This document shows positions 24,060 through 36,488 of a stretch of 64,000 bases of DNA, piece after piece (position 1 is the first letter of the stretch; every line of letters starts with the position of its first letter). A program made the translations under genes and the position numbers. The notes below the pieces were generated by a model. The model was not told the origin of the DNA. It searched no databases and worked only from the letters and a program-made list of their open reading frames with translations. Source of the stretch: Spinellus fusiger (taxonomy: Eukaryota; Mucoromycota; Mucoromycetes; Mucorales; Phycomycetaceae); NCBI GenBank assembly GCA_025094145.1, contig JALLLS010000101.1, forward strand, positions 1-64,000, written 5' to 3'.

Positions 24060-27000
24060 TTATTTTAACAGAATGTCAGGTGAAATCCAGGTATCATAAT
24101 CCGCCTCTTTTTCAGGATGACCAAATGTACGCAGGGCCATAATCTTGAGTTTGTAGAAGCCAGGGTCTAGCTGGAATACCCGTGGGGTTTGGTATTCTGG
24201 TTTGGAAGAGAGAGAACCAAGCACAGGAGCCGTCATAACACTCCCATACCAGCGCAGGGTATAGACATCCAGAGGGTTGCTCATATCATTCCTACCTACA
24301 AACGTCAGCATGCCACCAGGAATAGCACCATGGATGTTGGTTGTGTTTCTGGCATCCACTACCAAAGCCACAATCAGGGGTGAGGATTCTATGAGTTGAA
24401 TAGCCACAAGCATAGGGGATTGGCTATCTGTAGTATTGGCTGAAATAAAGGGCGTTGTTTTGTTGATGTTGAGCACAGGCAACATGGATAATTTGGAAGT
24501 GAGTCCAGCATAGGGAATGTGCATGGGTGGATCTGTGGTGTTGGTGCTGGCTACAGCAATGAACCCAGAGTAAATAGTGGGAGGTAGACTGCTGGCAAGA
24601 AGAGGTGGGTTGATTTGGACAGTGACAAGGGTGCTCGTACGGGCATCCACCACAATAGGCGTAGCAGGCAACTGGACCACAGCCTCTGTCTCGTGGTGGG
24701 TATGGAGAATGGGAGTTTTCAGAGGAAATACATTTTCAGCCAGTGGATTGGCTGCATACCCTTGAGCAGCAATGGCAGAGACATGGGAGAGAGTGTATTC
24801 TGCCTGTGTATCTCCCAGATTCTCAATAGTAAATGTATACTGGTTCTGTGAAATGTGTTCTGTTTTATCATCTAATTGGATCTGTGGAGGGAATACTAAA
24901 TGAGTTGCTTTGAGGGACTGGTATGCATCAATAAGACCACCCCCTTGACGTGCGATGGACTCATAGCTTGTGGAAGACTGCATTGTGTAAGGCTTGGCGT
25001 TGTTGATCAACAGTGTTCGCAGTGTTTCTATATCAATACTTCTTCCACCTCCACGGGATTGGTGAATAAGAGCAATAACACCAGCAACATAGGGAGAGGC
25101 CATACTTGTGCCACTGTGTAGAGAAAGTCAATATGAATACACCAGTGCATGTACTTTTCTATAGAAGAGAAATACCCACCTCATCGTAGTATAGCCACCA
25201 AGAGCAAGGGGATATCTATTCATCAATGCTACATAAGTATGGGGCTCATTGATTCTATACTTACGTTGAGAATATATCGCCTCCAGGTGCACTAATATCC
25301 GGTTTAATACTAAGATCAGGGCCTAATCCCCAAGAACTGAAAGAGCTGACGGATTCTGCCATTGCAAATGAGTTGTGGGGCATAGAAACACCCAGGACTT
25401 ACTTGCACCCTTCACAGAAATAAGCACTTGATCTTTCGGAAATGAAACAGTAGTGCCTGGGCTCCTTTGAGTGAGATTGAACAGCGTCTGTCCATCTTCA
25501 AGAGAAATCCCTGCATACGGAATATGGGCTCTGTCATCAAGAATGGTAGGCACAATAGTATCTTGGGCATTGTTATAGAATAAAACAGCAGTAGCACCTG
25601 CATTCTGGGCATTGATAAGCTGTACATGAAGAGAACACATTCAGTCCATGAGTCATTGCTGGTACTCTACACCACAGGATGCTTTACCTTGACAGTAAAT
25701 TCACAACTGCCTCGTGCTATTAAAGCCACTTTCCCAGTGAGATCAGATAAAGGAGAACATCCATCGTGTGGTTGTAGAAAGACATTAGAGGTAGCCACCA
25801 TCTCGGTACTTGTCAGATTCATGGAGCTTTGTTCTTCTCTTGAATAGGCTACTCAACCCCACACATTTTATAAGGAAAAACAAGACAAAGCACACTCCCT
25901 CTCTTCCTCTCTCTTTCTCTATTTCTATTTCTAAAAATATAAAGAATCCACTTACCAATGAATACATCTTCTACTTGAACAGCATAGGCCAACTTTTTGG
26001 TATTATCCACACTTGCAACCGAAATGACATGTTTTCCCAAAGAAGGAACCCCTGTTTTGAAGAATCCTTTTTCACCTTCATTACCTGCTGCTGCACATAC
26101 AGAAATGCCTCTACTAGCAATAGCATCTGCCATAACAGCTACAGGTGATTCTGGCCATCCCATGTCTCCAATGGAAAGATTCACTACATCCATACCATCT
26201 TTATAGGCCTTTTCAATAGCCATCATAATGACATCGTCTGTAGTGGTACCAAAACAACCAAAAATTCTATAGGCACCAAATGTCACTAGAAGAAAAACAT
26301 TTAGTATCTTGATAATGATAATGATAATAAAAGAGAAAATGCCCCACCTTCTGGTGCAATGCCTGTGAAATTCATGGCTATGTCTTTGGCTCCAATGATT
26401 CCTACTGTGAGTTAGCCTTACAGACTAGACATTGGCGCTACTCTCTCCACAATGTACCTGCTACATGAGTTCCATGGCCGTTGCAAGTATCTCTAGGATC
26501 TTTGTCAGGCCTTGGAAAGTTGTGTCCTGAATAAGCATCGCCTACCAAATCAAATCCATAAGCAACACGACATCCAAGACCAAAGCATCCACCGAGAGCA
26601 GGATGCATGTAGTCCACACCTAGTTCACCATTTATCCATAAGAATACATAATACATAATACATAATACAAAACAGCATGAGTAGTAGTAGTGTTTCCTAC
26701 CAGTATCAATAATGCCCACTTTAATCCCCTTGCCGTCGTATCTAGTCCCATGCCCAGAATGAGTATATACTGATAACATTCACCATCATCCACTTACCCT
26801 AATTCCTTCCTTACACGATGAATGCCTGTGCTCTCATACATATCAAACAGAAAGGGTATATGTGAGTTGTTTCTGTTATTCACTACTGTTGGCTTAGAAA
26901 TCGAAGACTGACAGGGTTAATTGGATCCTTTTATATTTACAAACGAACTTACTACTGGCCACAGTCTCTTGATGTGTCTTCCTTGTCTAAAATAATGAGC

Positions 27001-27252
27001 AGCTCCTGCGGCTGTATGGAAGGACACTGAGACTGCATTCATATATTCATATTCATGGCGTACTGTATGTCCAATGTTATGGAAGTCTAAATGATTGTAG
27101 AACTGTGTGCGTCTTTGCAGCAGAGAGTGGGTGGTGTTGGTATGAGAAGGAAGATCAAACTCAATCACATAGGTGTTTTGTACAAGTCGCTTGTTCTTTA
27201 CAGACAGACCAAGAATGAGTGTTGGTAAACAAAAGTAGATAAGTAGATGCAT
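24060..27252 (-). CDS. Secreted subtilisin-like serine protease with PA domain
   Basis: Eleven exons agree in phase: 27252-26953, 26907-26798, 26741-26701, 26619-26458, 26401-26348, 26285-25956, 25848-25688, 25619-25403, 25355-25265, 25215-25180 and 25113-24060 (751 residues). The start MHLLIYFCLPTLILGL is a signal peptide; an upstream ATG (27318) would bury it. An inhibitor-like propeptide precedes the S8 catalytic domain. The triad is complete: Asp in KVGIIDTG, His in CNGHGTHVAG, Ser in SGTSMASPYVAG, with the oxyanion Asn in AAAGNEG. A protease-associated domain (GCSPLSDLTGKVALIARGSC) is inserted between His and Ser, as in Vpr/cucumisin-type subtilases. The C-terminal 350 residues form a beta-rich extension. 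Probably an extracellular or vacuolar broad-specificity protease; substrate unknown. Several exons are under 60 nt. Confidence 0.92.
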
Positions 27253-27628
27253 AAAGGTAAGAGATGAAGAAATGCAAGATGGGTATTTATGGAGAGGATT
27301 GAATTTTATACATAACAAACAATCAAATCCATGTCCATGTTGGATGTAATACGTAGATTGAATGGAAACATAATGTTATTTCCTATACAACGATGATCCA
27401 AAAGCACCTTTATGAAGTTTTATTTTTTTATTATTTTTTATTTGTAGTTTATAAGAGTCTCTTATGCTTTAATAAAGCCCAACACTCCATAGATGTTTTA
27501 ATCTATGGCCTATTCCACTTGCTGCACACTTGCCTATAAGTCACCTCCATTCACCTCTATTCACCTCCATTGAATACCCTTGGAATGATGTCTTTTTTTC
27601 CCTTCTTTTTCTTCCATTAGGTAGCTCA
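27253..27628. other. Promoter region of the subtilisin gene
   Basis: Upstream flank of the subtilisin gene and 3' flank of DCTN5, including short repeats of TTCACCTCCA/TTCACCTCTA near 27540-27575. No gene seen. Confidence 0.5.
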
Positions 27629-28516
27629 TCAATCTCTTGCTGTGAACTTGGCATAGTAATCTTTGGTTTTGTTTTCATAGAGCTCTTGTGTACATTCCGG
27701 TAATTCGTCTTGATAGGTTCCTAGTCATTGACGGTTACTCCCCTGCTCATGACTCGCCTCTTTCTTCTCTTCCATGGGCCTCCAACTTACCAGGTGAGCC
27801 TGAGTAGACTGAGAATGAAGGAACCACTGTGTTGGGTGGTATGACTGTATTATCTGTAATACAACAACAGTCTTTGATGATAGCAAAACGACCCTAAATT
27901 CATTCAGTAAGCCTCTTGTTAGCTGTCCATGGGCCTTACAATAATGCAGTTCTTGCCTATGCTGACATAGGAGCCAATGGTGGCTGCTTCGATAATACTT
28001 CCTTCTCCAATAGTAACATGATCTCCAATCTTCATTGGATAGTAGCTAAAGATACTGTATAGCCCCCCCTCTCTCTATCTTTAGTACTTGATACCAGCAA
28101 CTCATCACCACCCGACATCTCTTCCCTACCCTTTGTATGTTTTGTAGGGTGGACGGATAATAGAGCTCTGGGAGAGAAGACAGTAGCGACCAATAGCAAT
28201 CACAACAGCGTGTCCGCCTCCAGTACGTCGCAAATCCCCTCGAATAACACAATCTGTTTGGATAATGGTCTATTTGGAATAAGCGTGGTGTGGCTGGGAG
28301 GGGTAGTCATCACGCCATGTACCTTGCCACCAAGAATAATGTTCTGACTGCCGCATATGACTGATTTCCTGCTTACTTTATTGCCAGTATCCTAGAGACA
28401 GCTTGGGTCGTTCGTGTCTCTGTGTACTGACACCCAGTGGCATATAAGGACATGCCTGCCTGACTTACAGTCTCAATGTACTCTGCCTTATTGTAGTGCG
28501 TAATGGAGGTTTCCAT
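27629..28516 (-). CDS. DCTN5: Dynactin subunit 5 (p25)
   Basis: Six exons (28516-28469, 28391-28323, 28269-28130, 28045-27940, 27893-27791, 27720-27629) join in phase to 185 residues, close to the about 180 of known p25. The start [16 protein letters not shown], then [24 protein letters not shown] and [11 protein letters not shown] match p25 closely. The left-handed beta-helix hexapeptide turns are clear ([20 protein letters not shown]). p25 sits at the pointed end of the dynactin complex and helps dynein bind endosomal cargo, which matters for transport in long hyphae. The gene lies 163 bp downstream of the F-box gene on the same strand. Confidence 0.95.
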
Positions 28517-28679
28517 TGACAGTGTTTTAATTCTCAAATAGAGGGAGAAAAGGGGGAATGCCCCCCATGGACAGTAACACGGTGCGTCTATTTATTCACT
28601 ATTTTAATAATTATAGTTATTATGATAATTATTATTATTATAGTTATTATTGTGATGATGATAATAATAATAAACAGAG

Positions 28680-29822
28680 TCACTCCTCCATGCGTTTTCT
28701 CAGGCTGTGAGGATCATAGCCATGAACACCAAGATCATTTCTTGTTTCTGAGGGATCATCTAATGTCTGTTCTAGATAAAAGGCCTGTTGGAAGGAGAAT
28801 CAGTCTCTTGTCTCTTATCAGGCGACTTACTAAGAATCCTTCTCTGCTTAACCATCCCTTGGCATTGCTCCCAAAACGCTGTCCCATTTGACGAAGAAAG
28901 GCAGGAGGGGGTTGGGCACCATTTGTAGTGAGAATAAAGCTACCGAGTTCCTTTGGAGACAATGCACTGTCCTTGTCCTGGTCAAACTGTGCAAAGATAT
29001 CCAACAGCGCCTGAGTTAATGCTGGTGACAATTCTGCATTCTCCAATAAGGGAGGTTCATCCTCGTCTCCCTTGTATCCTTCCAGAATCCTCTCAATTTC
29101 ATTCTCTAGTTCTATAGACAGATACATGGGTCAGTCCATTCTTACTCTCTGCTGCCATTATCTATTACCATCAATAGGCTCAAAGTCAGGATCCACAGCT
29201 CTTCCCATGTTCAAGAGAACAATGGCCTCCTCCAATTGATTCAGGATAAAGAGAATGAATCCTAGAATGTAATAACAGCCAGCATGTCCCGGGAATAGAT
29301 CTATTCTGTGTGTATAAGCAAGAGGAGATGGGTTCTAGACATAGGACGTACCAAGAATAAACATCATTTTGGAAGCTACTTGGCTCAATACTTGGATGTT
29401 TCCATCCTTCTGGAATGTTTTAAGGTAATCTTGGGCCTGTTTGTACTCTTTGTCTGCCTGGTCCATAAGAGCGTCGTTATCAGACCCTTGGATCAATGTG
29501 TCCTTGGTGGTGTAGTAAGTGTACCAGTGTGCTGGTTCCTGAGAGAACTTGTTGAGTTCTGGTGCCAACTCAAGGCCTGTTGCTGTAGTGAAGAGAGTAT
29601 AGACTTGGAAGAGGTTGCCAAAGTCATGCACTACTTTGCTGTTCATCAAGACCGTGAATATGGAAACAAGAGTCCAGTCTACCTCTTCCACAGCTCATTA
29701 TTGGTGAACACAGAGTATAGGGTTTTTGAGCAGTGAGCCAGTGACAGAATATCCCTTGGTTCTAGCAGATAGACTAGCTGCTCGAGAACAATATCAGGAA
29801 ACGACTCTAACGTGGCTACCAT
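28680..29822 (-). CDS. F-box protein with TPR-like region and EF-hand C-terminus
   Basis: Five exons (29822-29683, 29638-29352, 29261-29169, 29111-28831, 28784-28680) join in phase to 301 residues. Residues 6-50 are an F-box (FPDIVLEQLVYLLEPRDIL...NELW), the motif that ties substrate receptors to Skp1 in SCF ubiquitin ligases. A helical segment with TPR character follows (LNQLEEAIVLLNMGRAVDPD). The C-terminus has an EF-hand loop (DQDKDSALSPKE) and a second, degenerate hand ending GWLSREGFLAFYL, followed by GVHGYDPHSL. The latter pattern recalls the EF-hand-associated segment of Miro GTPases. I do not know a characterised family with this order. Calcium-responsive ubiquitin-ligase receptor is speculation. 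ATG 29822 is chosen because upstream codons are a hexanucleotide repeat. Confidence 0.8.
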
Positions 29823-29896
29823 AGTGGGTATGGGTGTGGGTGTGGGTGTGGGTGTGGGTGTAGGTGTAGGTGTAGGTGTAGGTACAGGTACAGGTG
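29823..29896. repeat. GGGTGT hexanucleotide repeat in a divergent promoter
   Basis: About twelve G-rich 6-base units directly upstream of the F-box gene start, drifting from GGGTGT to AGGTGT and AGGTAC. If transcribed it would form a C-rich 5' leader for the minus-strand mRNA. Confidence 0.85.
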
Positions 29897-30262
29897 TAGA
29901 TAGGAAGGTAAGTTTTTTTTTTCTTTCCCCGAGGCTGTCCTGCCTATGCAGGTGGCTTAGAGACCCCACAAGGCATTGTCCTCTTCTCCCACTGGCACTG
30001 CCCAAGGAAAAGAAAGGAATGACGTAGATGCTTCTTCCGTCACACGTTCTTTTCTTCTTTCTACTGTGGAGAAATAGAGGGGAGAGAAGGAAGAAAAAGG
30101 CGCTACAAATGTCAATGGCGGAGAATAGACACTGCCAAACGGCAGCAAAGGTGACACTTATCCCAGCGTCACAGAGGCCTTTACTAACCTTATTTATTAT
30201 TTATAGATAGGGTATTTCTTTTCTTTTATAAAGATAGATAGACAAATAGATAGATAGATATC
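29897..30262. other. Divergent promoter between the F-box gene and CAP
   Basis: About 370 bp with no gene; short GATA-containing runs (GATAGATAGA) lie just before the CAP start. Confidence 0.5.
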
Positions 30263-32217
30263 ATGTCAGAATTCCATTCACTTGCTCATCTTATCAAGCG
30301 GTTAGAAGTAGCCACTACCCGCCTGGAGGACCTTGCACTGTCTGCCTCTTCTGCGTCTGCTGTGTCTGCTTCATCACCTACTAGTGCAGTGCCTGGTCCT
30401 GCTATCTCTTCTACTACGACAGCAAGTGCCCCTCCAAGTGCCCCTCCAAGTGCACCTCCAAGTGCACCTACCACACCCCAGGCCCCCTCAAGTGCTGCTT
30501 CTGCTATTGCCGAGACAGAGACCCCTGCTGTTATTCAAAAGCACGACGAGGCTATCCATACTGCTCTCCAACGCTATCTTTCACTGTCTTCAGAGATAGG
30601 TGAGCCTGTGTCTGCTCAAGTAAGCCTCTTATTATTCTTCGTTATTCTTCGTTATTCTTCGTTATTGTTGTTATTGTTATTGTTATTGTTATTGTTGTTA
30701 TTATGATGATTATTTTGGCTATGACTGACGATGGCTGGTTAGGCAGTGGCAGTGGCAGAAGCAGTCCAAGCAGAAAGAGACATTCTCCGTATCTCTTTGT
30801 TGGCCCAGAAGCCTGCTATGGACACACCTGTGTTTGCTCAGCTGATTCAGCCCCTCCAAGTCCTGCTTACACGCATCATTGATATCAAGCAAGAGAACCG
30901 TGGACATGTCCTGTTCAACCACCTGAGTACTGTGGCTGAGGCTATTCCTGCTCTTGGCTGGTTTACCTATGTCAGTGAATTAATCCCACAGGAAAGAGTC
31001 CACTCACTAACAGAAGAAGAACAAAAATATATAGGAGCCCACACCTGTGCCTTTTATTCAAAACATGAAAGATGCCGCCCAGTTCTATTCCAACCGAGTC
31101 GTGAAAGAGTGGAAGGAGAAGTGAGTGTAGATGACGACTGTCAATCGTGTATTTATAGTGTAGAGATGCAAAACATGTAGAATGGACACAGGTGTTTATC
31201 TCTATTCTTGATCATTTGGCGCGCTTTGTCAAGGAGAATTATCCTACGGGTCTATCATGGAATGCAAAGGGAAAGGATATTGGTGTCTGTATTGAACAAG
31301 AAAGTGCTTCTGTGAAAGAAAAGCATGTCAGTGCCAATGTCAGTGCTAGTGCCAGTGCCAATACCAGTGCCAATACCAGCACTAGTGCAGGAGGTCCTCC
31401 TCCTCCACCACCACCACCTCCTCCTATGGTCATTGAAGAGACAGGCGGACAGACAGGAGGTGGTGCTGCTGCTGTCTTTGCTGCTATCAACAAGGGTGAG
31501 AGTGTCACTGCTGGTCTGCGCAAGGTAGATCAGAGCCAAATGACCCACAAAAACCCTGCTCTTCGCCTGAGAAATGTCGGTGAAGAAGAGACTGTTAAAA
31601 AGGAATCACCCACAAGTCCACCAGGATCCAGTCACTACTCACAGAAGAAGCCAGCAAGAACCACACTGGAGGCTAATAAGTGGGTGGTAGAGAACCATGA
31701 AGACAACCATGAGATTGTCATTGAGGAGACAGCCATTAACCAGGCTGTGTACATCTTTGGCTGTAAGAACTCCACCATTCGTATCAAGGGCAAGGTCAAT
31801 GCAGTGACAATTGGTAGGCCCCCACTCTTCTTGGTTCCATTCCCACTAATCCACTGGCTGTCTTCTTTTTCTTAATCTCATCATGGGGCTGTATTAGATT
31901 CATGCATCAAGTGTGGCATTGCACTGGACTCCACTGTATCTACTGTGGATCTCGTCAATTGCAAGTCATTTGGTTTACAAGTCTTCCATATCACTCCCAC
32001 AATTGCTGTGGATAAGTGTGATAGTGGTGAAATCTATCTGTCCAAAGAGTGTTTGGCAGTTGAAATATTATCTGCCAAGTCAAGTTCTCTTAATGTATTT
32101 ATACCTGACAATGCTGAAGGGTTGGAGGGAGAGACCAAAGAGCTATTTGTTCCTGAGCAACTGAAAACAACCATTGTCGGTGGCAAACTAGTGACTGCAT
32201 TGATTGAACATGCATAA
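30263..32217 (+). CDS. SRV2: Adenylyl cyclase-associated protein (CAP/Srv2)
   Basis: Five exons (30263-30619, 30743-30970, 31035-31120, 31164-31813, 31898-32217) join in phase to 546 residues. The N-terminus carries LIKRLEVATTRLE, the conserved RLE segment that contacts adenylyl cyclase in yeast. An Ala/Pro/Ser-rich linker follows, then the helical-folded domain with MKDAAQFYSNRVVKEWKEK and NYPTGLSWNAKG. A polyproline run (about 315-325) is a likely profilin/SH3 site. The C-terminal beta-helix CARP domain includes IYLSKECLAVEILSAKSSS. CAP recycles cofilin-bound actin monomers in the cytosol and links actin to Ras-cAMP signalling. Intron 1 contains a (GTTATT)n run. Splice choices at 31035 and 31164 restore the family sequence and are therefore firm. 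Confidence 0.96.
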
Positions 32218-32499
32218 ATCTCTTGTCTTGTTTTCTTTTTCTCTTTTTATATTATTAAAAAAGACGTATGTATCGTCCCTATGGCAATAAAGAGATAAAA
32301 CAAAGAGAAAGACGGTGCATGCATGTCTTTATTGTCACTTATTCTATATTCCTGTACAATCTATAGCCCTAGAAAGAGAGGTAAAATCCATTTTTAAAAA
32401 TAAGACTGCCAAAAGAATAGACGGTTGAGATGCCTTATTCACTCAGCCATGATTAGGATTCTCATAAATTTCAGTCACAGTCCACTCAATGTGTCCTTA

Positions 32500-35400
32500 A
32501 TGCTTGACAAGACGTTGGATAGGATGCAGAGTCATCAAGAGAACCCAACAGAAGCACCAAAGATACCCACTCTCCTGGAGAACAAAGTGCTGGGCATTTT
32601 AGGTGTCACCCACCCACTAGACTCTCCTCAGTTTGATCCAACAGACTACATGAATAAGCTGTTTCCTAATGGTAAGCCCATGGACCTCATCCTACTGGGT
32701 CTTTCTGCTAATATACCTCCAAAGAGCAATCCCTCGCTTCCATTGATACAGTGATACACAAAATAGAGTATAAAATGACAGATACTAGTCTGGAAGCTGA
32801 ACGGTTGACCAATGCACAGTCAGAACTAGGAAACACAGGAGCAAAAGAGCTAGGCAAAGCTAAAGAGGCTATTAAAGTGAGTATTAAAAGAACAAGACAT
32901 TTATTCCTTTCTATTCGACAGTGACAATGCTATCAATGGTAGTAATGTTAGTAGTAATACCAATACCAACACCAATAGTAATAGTAATAATAATAATAAT
33001 ACCAACAATAATAATAATAAAAAGAGAGAAACTAAAGAGAGAATGGTATGGTATGGTATGGTCTATTAGGAACTGTTCCAGAAGATACAAGATATCAAGG
33101 CAAAAGCTGCACAATCAGAAACAATGGTGCATGCAATTACACAGGATGTCAAGTCCCTTGATTATGCCAAACGACATTTAACCCACTCAGTCACTGCACT
33201 TAAACGCCTTCAAATGTTAGGTAGATAAAAGATAACTAGAGCAATAGACACCTACAACGCCTACTGATTCATCTCATGGATGCACTAGTCACTGCTGTAG
33301 ATCAACTGGAAACATTGTCCCACAATAAACAGTACAAGGACAGTGCTCAATTGTTGCAGGTAGGTGACAAAGATAGACACAGTATTCATTGTAGCAAGGC
33401 AGTGGTCCAGTTAATGCAGCACTTCAAGTCTTACAAAAGCGTGCCTCAAATTGCACAACTATCAGACAGAATCACCAAACTAAAACTTCATCTTGAAGAG
33501 TTCGTACTGCAGGAATTTGATCAAGGGTACGTTAGATAACAATAGAGTGGGGTTCTGGATTTTCATGGGGATCCTACAGGTTCAATGGTGATGGCACCTT
33601 GGTTGGACAGCCATGGCTGTTAAATGATGCTTGTTTTGTGGCTTCTGTCTTGGGCGAGGAACCAAAGTAAGTCATCTAGTCATCATCAATAGACCCATGC
33701 TAATGATGTCCATAATGATGTGTGGGGGGGTGGCTTTAGAGAAAAGATCCTCAAAAAATACATTGACCTTCAACTGATGAGTTACAGACAAATATTCCGT
33801 CTTTCTGAAGAGGTACGACTAGAGTGTTGCGTCTTATGTACTGCTATGTATTTATTTGATGGGTAGACATCTCAAATCATCCATATTTCAAGACGATATG
33901 CCTTTTTGAAACGCATACTGAAAATATGCGATGAAAAACATAGTGAGATTTTCCCAGTTGCTTGGTGTGCTAGTGGTCGTCTGTGTCAACAGTTCTGTGA
34001 CTACACTAAGTATTGTCTCTTTTCTCTCTTTATGTACTATGACAATCCAATTATTAAATAACTACACACTCACTTATAGAATAGACTTGGAATCACTTCT
34101 TACTTCTTCACCACAATTGGATGTGAAGGAACTGTTAAAGGCATTACAATTAACCATAGAGTTTGAAGGACAGTTGAAAAAGAGATACGAGAAACATGCA
34201 AGTGAGGCGCAGAGTCTAAGAAGTGTAATGCATAGATAGGCTTACAATGGTGCTGAATAGGTCAAACTCATAGGCAAAAAAGAAGAGCCTGTATTTCATT
34301 TTGAAAGATCCATTTCAGCCTGTTTTATTCCCTACCTTTGGATTTACATCAATGCCGAAGACAAGTAAGTCTACTTATCTCTTTCTATATTACTTGTCTA
34401 CTCATGTTAATTTTGCTACTATCAAGAACATTGAAAATTATGATAGAATCATATACTCTGTCTGATAAATCTGTAGAAGATGATACCAATATGACAGTAC
34501 TACCCTCGAGTACAGACTTGTTTTATTTTTATCGTGAAACACTTGCTCAATGTGCCAAGTTCTCAACAGGAAAAGCTTTGTGGGATCTTTGTCAACTATT
34601 TTCAAAATACCTCTATTCTTATTGCAACGTTATTATTTTGAGTGAATCTGTTTTGTAAGTTCATGTTGACTTGGAGATTCTATTCAGACTCACCTTACCT
34701 ATAACTCTAGAAATGAAAAAAGAGTCATTACCTCCGAGTACTTTCGGTTTGTAAGTTTAGCACTAAACACAGCCGACTATTGTTATATAACTACAGCCCA
34801 GGTATATTATGAAAAGAAAAGAAAGAAAAAGAAAAACATATGCCAGTGAAGGGTAGTGGGTTCTCATACTTGTAATCTTTAGTTGGAGGAGAAATTAAAA
34901 GAGACCATTGATTCAGAATACACTGAAAAGGTAGATTTGAAAGATGTACAGGAGACCTTTATGAAGTAAGTTAAAGCAACAATGGTCATAGCTATAGCCA
35001 TGGATCTGAGAACAATCTAACATAAAGTGATAGTGCTGTATCCATATGTATTGACACTATTACTCGAGGAATAGAAAGTAACTGTGAAGCCTACTTTCAA
35101 CAAATGGCAAAACTATCATGGGGAACCATGGATACTGTTGGGGATCAATCTGTCTATGTTAGTGCGTTACAGGACAGTATTAAACGCTCCATCGTTATTG
35201 CTGGAAAAACAATTGCCAATAAGCGCTATTTCAGAACATTGAATGATCGTTTCGCAGAGTAGGTGTCTGTTGATACGAGTAAAGAGGAAATACCAAAATA
35301 TGAGTATTTATGTTTTGTCTTTTTATTAGATCTTTTCTATCGAAATACCTACTGAACATATTCAAGTGTAGACCTGTCTCTGAGATTGGGGCAGAACAGG

Positions 35401-36253
35401 TAAAAATGACTGTTTTTGTACAGGATATTTAATACAGTAACTGTGGATGTCCACTTAGATGCTTTTGGATACACATACCATAAAAACTCTGCTAATGGAT
35501 ATACCATTTATGCGGCCTGAAGGATCCATGACAATTCCAACTTCGTAAGTACAAGCTGATGTTTATTAACCATCAAATCAAGACTAAATATTGATTTTAT
35601 TTGTTTATGTATATATAAAGATATGCTAAGCTTGTCAATAAAGGAATATCAAAAGTGGAGGCAATTTTAAAGATAGTGATGACTCCCATCGATCCCATTG
35701 ATGGATACATTGAAAACTATATCTTCTTGATTGGAGATAAACATATGGTTAACTTTACACGAATTCTGGATCTCAAGGTAAAGAAATCTAGTCTCTATTA
35801 GTATTTAGAAGTTCATGCTATACGTTACAGAATGAAAAGAAAAAAGCTAACATCATATTTTAAAAGGGATTGAAAAAACCAGAACAATCTCCTTTAGTAG
35901 AAGCCATGCAGCGAAAAATACTTCATACAGAGGAACTGAAAGATAATTCTGGAATATTGCCCTCCATTGATCAAGTGACAGCAACACCAATATCAAATCT
36001 TCCTAGTTCAATTACAACCTCTTTCTCTACCATCGCTACTTCTGCATCCAACTTTAGTCCAAATGCATTACAGCAGTTTGGTAGAAATCCCTTATCTCTA
36101 CCTATAACTCTCACCAGCCCATCTTCTGATGGGTCCGCTATAGGTGGTGTTGGTAAGACGGGTAGATTGAATGAAAATTTCAGAAAGCTAGTGATGACCG
36201 GTATGGCTTTCCGTAAGGATTTACAAGATCGAAGAGATCAACAACACAATTAA
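32500..36253 (+). CDS. VPS53: VPS53, GARP tethering complex subunit
   Basis: Eighteen exons were traced with consistent phase: 32500-32671, 32725-32876, 33070-33220, 33289-33359, 33399-33526, 33580-33666, 33740-33812, 33867-34009, 34080-34201, 34274-34364, 34427-34654, 34711-34801, 34883-34965, 35028-35258, 35330-35399, 35459-35544, 35621-35777 and 35867-36253 (840 residues, normal length). Family blocks are clear: [87 protein letters not shown] and a final [19 protein letters not shown] region. GARP tethers endosome-derived vesicles to the trans-Golgi. The Ser/Thr-rich last 110 residues are poorly conserved. An upstream in-frame ATG (32425) exists but matches nothing. Introns 2 and 4 hold AT-rich simple repeats. 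Confidence 0.95.
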
Positions 36254-36486
36254 AAGAAATAAATAAATAAAAGAAATAAAACAGTGCACCAGTTTACAAA
36301 ATAAATGCAGTACAGATACAAAAATAAAATAAACAAAATAAAATAAACAATGAGTGTTAATGTTTAGTTAAAACTATTTTATTGATTTGTGTGTTGTGAA
36401 ATTGTATATTGAGCTTAGAAAAATGTCTTTTTCTTTCTCTCTCTATAAAAAGTAGGGCAGTTGCATGAAACATTTATAGACACAAT
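36254..36486. other. AT-rich spacer after VPS53
   Basis: 3' flank of VPS53, with AAATAAAATAAAC repeats (36255-36350), up to the target TA of the next transposon relic. Nothing else seen. Confidence 0.6.
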
Positions 36487-36488
36487 TA

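Noticed and set aside
29823..29896. Interstitial telomeric repeat
   Set aside because: The unit is GGGTGT with drift, not the TTAGGG-type repeat of most filamentous fungi; it fits an ordinary minisatellite.
29822..30005. Longer N-terminus for the F-box protein reading through the Thr-Pro repeat
   Set aside because: The added part is encoded by the hexanucleotide repeat and frames above it contain donor-like and low-complexity sequence; the F-box begins right after ATG 29822.
33931..34239. Single-exon 102-codon ORF within VPS53
   Set aside because: Reads through a VPS53 intron (34010-34079); phase and family sequence support splicing.
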